From positions 1 through 41,964 of the forward strand of contig JALSII010000057.1 in NCBI GenBank assembly GCA_026981645.1: a stretch of DNA of 41,964 bases, written 5' to 3'. Within the stretch, counting starts at the first letter, position 1, and each line of letters opens with the position of its first letter. This stretch comes from Hyphomicrobiales bacterium. GTDB lineage: Bacteria; Pseudomonadota; Alphaproteobacteria; Rhizobiales; Devosiaceae. A program made the position numbers and the translations under genes. This document shows, piece by piece, positions 36,108 to 41,964 of the stretch. Under the pieces are notes generated by a model. The model saw only the letters and a program-made list of their open reading frames with translations. It was not told the origin of the DNA and searched no databases.

Positions 36108-37430
36108 ATGGCTTTGCCTCCCTCTTCGAATTCCAGGTCCTCCGGGCCTTCGAAATCGCCTCCTTTACGCGAATTGTCCAGTCGCCAGGTTTCATGGATC
36201 GGGGCGGGTTATCTGCTGACCTTGAGTTCCCTGCCTGGCCAGACAGTCTTTATTGCCCAGTTCAACGCCCCCATTCGGGAGGCCTTTTCGCTCAGTCACG
36301 GAGAGTTTGGCGGCCTCTACACCATCGCAACGCTGGCCAGTTCGGCATGTCTGATTTGGGCCGGGGGGCTGGCAGACAGGTTTGCACCCCGCCTTCTGGG
36401 CTTGGTTTGCATCGGGTTTCTGGCACTGACAATGCTGTTCATCAGCCAGGTTACAAGCATTGTTGCGCTGGGCATTGCCCTGTTCGGCCTCAGGCTTTTT
36501 GGCCAGGGCATGCTCTCTCACATTGCCATGACGGCGATAGCACGCTGGTTCAACAGATTTCGGGGGCGGGCGCTTTCGCTGGCGCAGATGGGCATGCCCA
36601 CCGGCGAGGCCGTGCTGCCGTTCCTCATCACCATTGCCATAGTGGCCATGGGCTGGCGTCAGGTCTGGCTTGTCGCCACAGTCGTACTGGTTATCGTGAT
36701 GATGCCGTTGATCGCCTTTTTATTGCGCGACCCCCCGGACGGCAAGCGGGCGATCGCGGCGGGAATTGTGAACCCGGACGGCGAAAACAGCACAAAACCT
36801 GCCGGGGAGTACTGGACCCGTGCCAGAGTTCTTCAGGACCCCTTGTTCTACATGATGGTTGCCGGGCTTATGGGACCGGCGGCAATTGGGACTCTTTACA
36901 TCTTCAACCAGGCCCATCTGGCCGATATCAAAGGTTGGGACATTATGGTTTTCACTGCCTTTTTCCCCGTGCTCTCCCTCAGCGTCGTTGCAGCGTCCGT
37001 TATTTCGGGCATGCTTGTGGACCGGTTCGGGGCCTGGCGCATCGTACCCTTTCTGCTGATTCCTGAAGGGTTGGGCACCATCGCTCTTGGGGTGTTTGAT
37101 TCTATCTGGACCATCCCGGGGTTCTTTATCGCTTTTGGCATGAGCGCGGGCATGATGTCACCGGTGGTTGGTGCATTGTGGGCCGAAATCTACGGCACTG
37201 TCCACATGGGGAAAATCCGGGCTCTGGCGACTTCGGCCATGGTGCTGGCATCAGCCATTGGCCCCGGATTTGCAGGCGTGTTGATTGATTTTGGATTTAA
37301 CCTGGAGCGGCAGAGTTTCATCTATGCTGCCTATTGCTTTGCTGTAACCGGCGTGTTTTTCGCCAGCAGGGGCTGGTTTAAGATCCGGGTGCAGGCCATG
37401 GACAGGGAACGTGCGAACTTGCTGACCTGA
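36108..37430 (+). CDS. Major facilitator superfamily transporter
   Basis: A 440-residue inner-membrane protein with about twelve hydrophobic helices. Loop 2-3 carries AGGLADRFAPR and the second-half equivalent is SGMLVDRFGAWR, both MFS signatures. The region RWFNRFRGRALSLAQMGMPTGE resembles transporters of small carboxylates, but the substrate cannot be told. ATG 36108 is used; a TTG three codons earlier is in frame. It is divergent from the SleB-type gene and convergent with the HAD gene, with 21 bases between stops. Confidence 0.92.
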   Translation: MALPPSSNSRSSGPSKSPPLRELSSRQVSWIGAGYLLTLSSLPGQTVFIAQFNAPIREAFSLSHGEFGGLYTIATLASSACLIWAGGLADRFAPRLLGLVCIGFLALTMLFISQVTSIVALGIALFGLRLFGQGMLSHIAMTAIARWFNRFRGRALSLAQMGMPTGEAVLPFLITIAIVAMGWRQVWLVATVVLVIVMMPLIAFLLRDPPDGKRAIAAGIVNPDGENSTKPAGEYWTRARVLQDPLFYMMVAGLMGPAAIGTLYIFNQAHLADIKGWDIMVFTAFFPVLSLSVVAASVISGMLVDRFGAWRIVPFLLIPEGLGTIALGVFDSIWTIPGFFIAFGMSAGMMSPVVGALWAEIYGTVHMGKIRALATSAMVLASAIGPGFAGVLIDFGFNLERQSFIYAAYCFAVTGVFFASRGWFKIRVQAMDRERANLLT

Positions 37431-37451
37431 AACCCAAATATACAAGCCAGG

Positions 37452-38126
37452 TCAGGACGGCACTTCAAAGTGTCGGCGCACCAGATGCAGATCATCCATG
37501 ATGGCAATGGTCAGCGCGCGCATTTCCTCAGTAGCAACAAGCAGGTCAGGCACCATGATGGTTTGCATGCCTGCCCCGTGGGCGGCGCGCACCCCGTTAT
37601 GAGAATCCTCAAGGGCCAGGCAGTTTTCGGGCTCGACCTCGAGCCATTCTGCAGCCGTCAGATAGGGTTCAGGGTGGGGTTTGCCATTGTCCACATCGTC
37701 ACGGGTAACGATTGCGGCAAAGTGGGGGGAAAGATCAGCCCGGTTGAGGTGATGGTGGGCCGCTTCATGGCCTGTCGAGGTGGCAACTGCTGTTGGAATT
37801 TCCAATTCATTGAGGAGAGTAAGAAGTTCACGCACCCCGGGCTTGACCGGCACATGGGTCATCAACTGGGTGGCCAGAACCTGGCGCAGGTTGGTATTAT
37901 ACTCCTCGAAAGGAAACTCCTCGCCCATGATTTCACGCAGCAATATTTCTGTTGTGTCCGCCGCCAGGCCCACCGTCTGCAACTGCACCTCGGCGCTCAT
38001 GGGAAAGCCAAGCGCTTTGGCCGCATCCATGGCCGCCTTCTGATAAAGCACTTCGCTGTCAATCAGTACCCCGTCCATATCAAATATCACAGCTTCAAGG
38101 GCATGGGGAATGAAGGGCATGGGCAA
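37452..38126 (-). CDS. HAD superfamily phosphatase (phosphoglycolate phosphatase-like)
   Basis: A 224-residue HAD subfamily IA hydrolase. Motif I is FDMDGVLIDSE with the nucleophile Asp, motif II TSTG, motif III GKPHPEPY with Lys, and motif IV LEDSHNGVRAAHGAGM. The helical cap lies between residues about 25 and 90. Members act on small phosphorylated sugars or phosphoglycolate; no particular substrate is supported by context. It is the last housekeeping-type gene before the mobile right end. Confidence 0.9.
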   Translation of the reverse strand: MPMPFIPHALEAVIFDMDGVLIDSEVLYQKAAMDAAKALGFPMSAEVQLQTVGLAADTTEILLREIMGEEFPFEEYNTNLRQVLATQLMTHVPVKPGVRELLTLLNELEIPTAVATSTGHEAAHHHLNRADLSPHFAAIVTRDDVDNGKPHPEPYLTAAEWLEVEPENCLALEDSHNGVRAAHGAGMQTIMVPDLLVATEEMRALTIAIMDDLHLVRRHFEVPS

Positions 38127-38447
38127 CGCAATCCTTTTTGGAGCTTGTCATTGAGTAAGTGGGTGCCGGTTTTTCGCTTCGGCAGCGCAACCAGCCAACA
38201 AAGCCAGGTCACAGGACTCAATAATTTTTCTCCGCCCAACTGTCCAGTTCGCAAATTGAAAAGCAAGGGAAATAAATGATCGGCCTTGAAGAGGAAACTT
38301 CGAACGCACCGGCAGGCGAAGAGCAAACCGCGACCAGTGCCGCGCCCTTTTCGGAAGGTGTGAGCTACAGTTGAACCCCAGGAATCGGGCACCAGTTGTT
38401 GGACAAGGTGATGCGAAAACAATACGAACTTATCGCGTGATCAAATA
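38127..38447. other. Intergenic region upstream of mobilization operon, possible oriT
   Basis: About 320 bases precede the MobC/relaxase operon, the position where an origin of transfer is usually found. A short inverted repeat TGCCG/CGGCA at about 38166-38187 is visible. One small frame (38276-38374) shares a motif with the first protein of the operon. No known nic sequence is recognised, so oriT is a guess from position only. Confidence 0.25.
38276..38374 (+). CDS. Possible 32-residue peptide related to the downstream small protein
   Basis: ATG 38276 has AAGGGAAA 5 bases upstream. The peptide contains LEEETSNAPAGEE, and the next gene begins with PQEETSNALFEE; the DNA is nearly identical across EETSNA. 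This looks like a duplicated gene start, one copy of which is cut short. Whether it is translated is unknown. Confidence 0.25.
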   Translation: MIGLEEETSNAPAGEEQTATSAAPFSEGVSYS

Positions 38448-38657
38448 ATGGCGCGCCCCCAAGAGGAAACTTCAAACGCGTTATTTGAAGAATTGGGACA
38501 GTGGGAGCAGTATCTCAAGGCTGAAAACCTGGATATCCACGTTCTTGCCCGCCTGGATGAAAACAAACAAGGTGCGCCCGATCCTCGTGAAACTGGAGAA
38601 TTAAAGCAGAAAATCCAGCATCGTCGTGCAGCACCCCGTCTCAGGGGGCCAGCATGA
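38448..38657 (+). CDS. Small hypothetical protein in mobilization operon
   Basis: A 69-residue, charged, unrecognised protein beginning ARPQEETSNALFEELGQWEQ. Its stop overlaps the mobC-like start (ATGA), so it is almost certainly translated with it. The predicted helix at residues 9-27 could mediate contacts in a relaxosome, but no function is known. The ribosome binding site is weak. Confidence 0.6.
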   Translation: MARPQEETSNALFEELGQWEQYLKAENLDIHVLARLDENKQGAPDPRETGELKQKIQHRRAAPRLRGPA

Positions 38658-39118
38658 TGAGAACGGATTCAGGCTCCGGCATTTCCGTGTCGACCCGTGT
38701 TAGCCACAAGTTTAACGGCGTCAGTCGGCCAGTTTCTCAGCAAAGGGGCAATCCCAAAAAGGACAAAACCCTTTCGCCCGTAACGCTGCGATTGACCAGG
38801 GACGAAATTCTAAAGCTCAATAATTTGTCCAAAGGCATGAGCAGAAGCGCCTATATGCGAAAGTGCCTGTTTGGGAGGGATGCTGCCCCCCGCAAGGTCC
38901 GCACGCGTGTTCCTGTGGGGGATCAGAAAGCACTGGCCCAGATTCTTGGGCTGCTCGGACAAACGCGATTCGCCAATAATCTTAATCAACTTGCCCATCA
39001 TGCAAATTGCGGCTCGCTGCTCATGGATGAGCAAACCGAAAATGAAATCAAAATGGCCTGCGCCCATATTGCCTGGATAAGGGTAAAACTGATTGAAGCC
39101 CTTGGCCTGAAAACATGA
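38654..39118 (+). CDS. mobC: MobC-like plasmid mobilization relaxosome protein
   Basis: A 154-residue basic protein. Residues about 35-75 (LSPVTLRLTRDEILKLNNLS, then MSRSAYMRKCLFG) look like a ribbon-helix-helix DNA-binding unit. Residues about 95-150, with ALAQILGLLGQTRFANNLNQ and LAHHANCGSL, match the MobC family. MobC proteins bind oriT and help the relaxase to nick it. Start and stop overlap the genes on both sides by 4 bases, so it belongs to a three-gene operon. Confidence 0.8.
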   Translation: MMRTDSGSGISVSTRVSHKFNGVSRPVSQQRGNPKKDKTLSPVTLRLTRDEILKLNNLSKGMSRSAYMRKCLFGRDAAPRKVRTRVPVGDQKALAQILGLLGQTRFANNLNQLAHHANCGSLLMDEQTENEIKMACAHIAWIRVKLIEALGLKT

Positions 39119-40389
39119 TCCTGAAAGCCAGTCAGCGCGGTGGCGGCTCTCAACTGGCTGTTCACCTGCTCAAAACCGATGAAAACGAACATGTTGAAAT
39201 CCACGAAATCAGCGGATTCATGTCAGATACGCCCATGGACGCCTTCAAAGAAGCCTATGCCATCAGTCGGGGCACCAAATGCAGACAATTCCTGTTTTCC
39301 CTCAGTCTTAGTCCGCCAGAAAAAGAATCGGTTCCCGTTCGCGTATTCGAACAAGCCATATCGGATATAGAAGAAAAGATGGGGCTGGTTGGGCAACCCC
39401 GCGTCATTGTCTTTCATGAAAAAGAAGGCCGCCGTCATGGGCACTGCGTCTGGTCCCGCATTGATGTTCAGAAAATGAAGGCAATCAATCTGCCCCACTT
39501 CAAACTGAAATTACGGGATATTTCCCGCCAGCTTTACATCAACAATGACTGGCAAATGCCGCGCGGACTGGTGAACAGTTCCGAGCGTAATCCGCTTAAT
39601 TTCTCACAGGCTGAATGGCAGCAAGCCAAGCGCACAAAACAAGACCCGCGCGCCATCAAGTCTACTTTTCAGGACTGCTGGGCTGTCTCGGATTCGCGAA
39701 GCGCTTTTGCCAATGCGCTTGAAGAACGTGGCTATTATCTTGCCAAGGGTGACCGGCGCGGCTTTGTGGCCATTGACTGGCGTGGTGAAATCTATGCGGT
39801 TTCAAAATGGGTTGGCATTAGAACAAAAGAGCTAAGCGCCAAACTTGGCAAGCCTGATGAATTGCCCTCCGTTTCCGAAACCAAAAGGCAACTGGCGAAA
39901 AACTTCACTGAGAAGTTGAAGCGATTTTCAGAAGATGAAATTTCAAAGCACAACAAGACATCAAAAGCGTTGGAAACCAAGCGGCAATCTCTGGTTGCAG
40001 CGCACCGGCAAGCACGAGCGCAGCTGAAACAATCCCAGTCCACACGGTATAAACTGGAAACAAAGGCCCGTTCCGCCCGACTGCCAATCGGCTTGAAGGC
40101 GCTCTGGTTTCGCGTGACTGGCAAATACCACAAGATCAAAAAACAGAACGAGGCCGAAGCGCTTGATTGCAAGTTGCGTGACAGAACGGAGAGACAAGAC
40201 CTGATTGACAATCAACTGTCCGAGAGAAGGCAGTTGCAGCACGAAATCCGCCTGCTGCGCCATTGGCACAGTATCCAGATCAAGAAACTGAACCGCGATA
40301 TGGGCGCGTACCTCAAATTATTGCCTGATGATCAGGACAAGTCCATGCATCAAAGCAAAAGACGAATCACGCGCAAACAGCAAATGTGA
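39115..40389 (+). CDS. Relaxase/mobilization nuclease domain protein
   Basis: A 424-residue relaxase of the MobA/VirD2 group. Motif III is complete: FHEKEGRRHGHCVWSRID, with metal-binding His101, His108 and His110. The N-terminus (LKASQRGGGSQLAVHLLKTD, then HEISGFMSD) is shared by a large set of chromosomal alphaproteobacterial relaxases. No tyrosine is present in the first 40 residues, where motif I usually has the nicking Tyr; the first is Tyr48. Residues about 260-400 are charged, helical and probably coiled coil. No secretion-system or coupling-protein genes are seen, so transfer would rely on a helper element. The family call is secure; nicking activity is uncertain. Confidence 0.88.
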   Translation: MILKASQRGGGSQLAVHLLKTDENEHVEIHEISGFMSDTPMDAFKEAYAISRGTKCRQFLFSLSLSPPEKESVPVRVFEQAISDIEEKMGLVGQPRVIVFHEKEGRRHGHCVWSRIDVQKMKAINLPHFKLKLRDISRQLYINNDWQMPRGLVNSSERNPLNFSQAEWQQAKRTKQDPRAIKSTFQDCWAVSDSRSAFANALEERGYYLAKGDRRGFVAIDWRGEIYAVSKWVGIRTKELSAKLGKPDELPSVSETKRQLAKNFTEKLKRFSEDEISKHNKTSKALETKRQSLVAAHRQARAQLKQSQSTRYKLETKARSARLPIGLKALWFRVTGKYHKIKKQNEAEALDCKLRDRTERQDLIDNQLSERRQLQHEIRLLRHWHSIQIKKLNRDMGAYLKLLPDDQDKSMHQSKRRITRKQQM

Positions 40390-40463
40390 CGCAATTTCCA
40401 GACAGAACCAAAAGCGGACAATCAAGAGAGTTCGATACAGGCTTCCAGGTGTTTGGTCCCGGC

Positions 40464-40481
40464 ATCACGATGGATCGTGAT
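40464..40481. promoter_or_regulatory. Perfect inverted repeat, operator candidate
   Basis: ATCACGA and TCGTGAT flank a 4-base centre. The repeat lies after the relaxase stop and about 90 bases before the ATPase gene. It could be an operator for the ATPase promoter or a transcript hairpin. Confidence 0.35.
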
Positions 40482-40493
40482 TTGTATCAACTC

Positions 40494-40536
40494 AAGGCGT
40501 TTTCCCTTGCAAAGGAAAGTTTTGCCTTTTGTTTTT
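40494..40536 (+). terminator. Terminator of the mobilization operon
   Basis: AAGGC pairs with GCCTT and an inner TTTCC with GGAAA, with an internal bulge, followed by TTTTGTTTTT. It lies about 105 bases past the relaxase stop. Confidence 0.45.
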
Positions 40537-40556
40537 ATAAATGCTATCTTTATAAT
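40529..40556 (+). promoter_or_regulatory. Promoter of DUF4143 ATPase gene
   Basis: TTGTTT (40529-40534) and a perfect -10 TATAAT (40551-40556) are 16 bases apart. The heptamer TTTATAA is repeated at 40534 and 40549. An AAGGA ribosome binding site follows before ATG 40571. The region is much richer in AT than its surroundings. Confidence 0.5.
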
Positions 40557-40570
40557 TACAAGGAATTGAT

Positions 40571-41818
40571 ATGCCGCAAACGCCCAGAAAACTATCCGAA
40601 AATGTCTTGTTCGCCCTGAACAATTCCCCAGTCGTATTCGTCAATGGCCCGCGCCAGGCAGGCAAAACCACGCTTGTTCAAACTTTGGCTGCAAGAAATT
40701 ACCCAGCGGACTACATCAGCTTTGACAATGCAACCCAGATGGCGGCGGCGGCGGCTTCGCCAGAAACTTTTTTGTCATCGCGCAAGGAGCCGGTGATCAT
40801 TGATGAAGTTCAGATGGTGCCGGAAATATTTCGCGCCCTCAAGGTGGTGGTAGACAATCTTCGTCAAACAGACAGGAAAAATGCCAATGGACGGTTTTTG
40901 CTGACAGGCTCGGCCAATATCATGGCGCTACCAAAACTCTCTGATCCGCTTGTCGGGCGCATGAGTATCAAGACACTTCTTCCGTTTGCAGGTTGCGAAA
41001 CGCTTGGTGGCAAAGGTGATTTTCTTGACCGCCTGTTCAATCTGGATTTTTCAAATGCGAAAAAAGACAAGACAGCTTTGAATGAGGCAATCAGGCTTGC
41101 AACCTTTCCTGAAATTTCCGGTAAAAAATCACGGGTGCGCAGCGAATGGTTCGATGGTTACCTGACGACCATATTACAGCGTGATGTGCGCGTGATATCT
41201 GAGCTGGAAAAGATCGCCCTGTTGCCAACATTGCTTCGAATTCTGGCGTCGCGCGCAGGAAGCTTGATGAACGATGCTTCCATCGCCAGAGATATCGGAC
41301 TTAACCCGGTGACCAGCAAAAGCTATCGCGCCATTTTGCACGCCATGTTCCTGACCTTTGATGTGCAGCCCTGGTATCGCAATATCGGAAAGCGGCTTGT
41401 GAAATCACCCAAGGGCTATCTGGGCGATACGTTGCTGCTCTGTCACCTGCTTGAGTGGAACCTTGATGATCTACGCCAACGAAAACCCGATCTTTATGGC
41501 CATGTGGTTGAGAATTTTGTTGCAACAGAACTGATGAAACTCCTCTCGTTCAGCGATCTGCGCGCCCAATTGCTGCATTTGCGCACTAGCGATAACAAGG
41601 AAGTTGATTTTGTGCTGGAGCGCCCTGACGGCAGATTAGCGGGCATTGAGGTCAAATCATCTGATTCTGTGAGTTCAAAAGACTTCAAGGGCATGAAGGT
41701 TCTGCAAGATATTGCCGGGGATGATTTTACCGGCGGGATCGTTCTATATGCGGGTAAGGATGTCGTGCCATTCGGTGAGAAACTTCTGGCCGTTCCTGTC
41801 AATGCCCTGTGGCAGTAG
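40571..41818 (+). CDS. AAA ATPase with DUF4143 domain
   Basis: A 415-residue protein. The N-terminal AAA_14 domain has the P-loop VFVNGPRQAGKTTLVQTLA at about residues 22-40, Walker B VIIDEVQMVP, and the sensor segment FLLTGSANIM. The C-terminal DUF4143 part has YLTTILQRDVRVISELEK, a small helix-turn-helix-like segment, GHVVENFVATEL and then KEVDFVLE and GIEVKSSDSVSSKDFKGM. The last elements resemble a PD-(D/E)XK nuclease-like core with Asp, Glu and Lys. Such proteins are very common in mobile and genome-plastic regions; their function is not established. It has its own promoter and is followed by an IS5-type transposase gene on the other strand. Confidence 0.88.
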   Translation: MPQTPRKLSENVLFALNNSPVVFVNGPRQAGKTTLVQTLAARNYPADYISFDNATQMAAAAASPETFLSSRKEPVIIDEVQMVPEIFRALKVVVDNLRQTDRKNANGRFLLTGSANIMALPKLSDPLVGRMSIKTLLPFAGCETLGGKGDFLDRLFNLDFSNAKKDKTALNEAIRLATFPEISGKKSRVRSEWFDGYLTTILQRDVRVISELEKIALLPTLLRILASRAGSLMNDASIARDIGLNPVTSKSYRAILHAMFLTFDVQPWYRNIGKRLVKSPKGYLGDTLLLCHLLEWNLDDLRQRKPDLYGHVVENFVATELMKLLSFSDLRAQLLHLRTSDNKEVDFVLERPDGRLAGIEVKSSDSVSSKDFKGMKVLQDIAGDDFTGGIVLYAGKDVVPFGEKLLAVPVNALWQ

Positions 41819-41865
41819 TCAGGTGCAATGAGCTGATCCGCTGAGACTCACCTTAGGGTCCAGAC

Positions 41866-41964
41866 TCATAACCAGTAGCTGACGAGTGCTGCGAGGCATA
41901 GCGCAGCGAGGAAGTTTTTGGCATATCGATCATATCGTGTTGCAATGCGCCGGAAGTCCTTGAG
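41866..41964 (-). mobile_element. C-terminal end of IS5-family transposase
   Basis: The last 99 bases encode, on the minus strand, the C-terminus LKDFRRIATRYDRYAKNFLA and a hydrophobic tail ending SYWL with stop TGA at 41868-41866. The segment RRIATRYD(K/R) followed by a Leu/Ala-rich end is typical of IS5-family (IS427-like) transposases. The rest of the element lies beyond the edge. The terminal repeat is probably within 41840-41865, but its exact boundary cannot be set from one end. Confidence 0.8.

Noticed and set aside
40386..40619. Frame of 77 codons overlapping the relaxase stop
   Set aside because: The frame crosses a terminator hairpin and the ATPase promoter and enters the ATPase gene in another frame; no family resemblance is visible.
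1..41964. CRISPR array
   Set aside because: No set of regularly spaced identical repeats of CRISPR length was seen; the TGCGCA array has units too short and spacers too small.

Overview
The window looks like chromosome from an alphaproteobacterium of the Hyphomicrobiales (Rhizobiales) type. The evidence is gene order (trpA-accD-folC facing trxA-addA-addB-tsaE-divL, then ahcY-ptsH-PTS IIA-hprK-chvG-chvI), a SAM-II riboswitch in front of metZ, an AccD whose zinc-ribbon cysteines are mostly replaced, a DivL-type kinase with Tyr in place of the phospho-acceptor His, and a palindromic intergenic repeat of the kind scattered through rhizobial genomes. The genus cannot be named from this sequence.

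Layout. (1) 1-3861 is accessory DNA: the N-terminal part of a Fic protein running off the left edge, an unusual array of TGCGCA palindromes in its promoter region, a 3' fragment of an initiator tRNA gene with its terminator (a probable integration scar), a large SEC-C protein with a possible PD-(D/E)XK nuclease core, and a decayed integrase start. (2) 3862-8639 is housekeeping: trkH, a CDP-alcohol phosphatidyltransferase, metZ under a SAM-II riboswitch/attenuator, and dcd. (3) 8640-15795 is a one-carbon and amino-acid catabolism block: soxBDAG (heterotetrameric sarcosine oxidase) and tdh, interrupted by three decayed genes (an RND pump tail, an XRE/cupin regulator, and the last 27 codons of kbl). 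(4) 15979-19219 is trpA-accD-folC, without trpB next to trpA. (5) 19272-28881, minus strand, is trxA, addA, addB, tsaE and divL, tightly packed. (6) 29101-34730, minus strand, is ahcY, HPr, PTS IIA, HPr kinase and the ChvG/ChvI two-component system. (7) 34888-38126 holds a SleB-type cell-wall hydrolase, an MFS transporter and a HAD phosphatase. (8) 38276-41964 is accessory again: a mobilization operon (small protein, MobC-like, relaxase), an AAA/DUF4143 ATPase, and the C-terminal end of an IS5-family transposase at the right edge.

How genes work together. Sarcosine oxidase demethylates sarcosine to glycine and feeds one-carbon units to tetrahydrofolate, while FolC makes and polyglutamylates the folate. 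Tdh oxidises threonine to 2-amino-3-ketobutyrate, but the Kbl that normally converts this to glycine survives here only as a C-terminal scrap. MetZ and AhcY belong to the methionine/SAM cycle and each has its own regulatory element. HPr, the mannose-type IIA and HPr kinase form a regulatory, permease-less PTS, joined by position to the ChvG/ChvI envelope-stress system.

The most distinctive signals are the TGCGCA array at the Fic gene, the initiator-tRNA scar, the SEC-C/nuclease candidate, the SAM-II aptamer with a perfectly complementary antiterminator, the relaxase operon without an evident motif-I tyrosine, and the series of decayed genes around sox and tdh. I did not find a clear multi-gene system that is obviously new.
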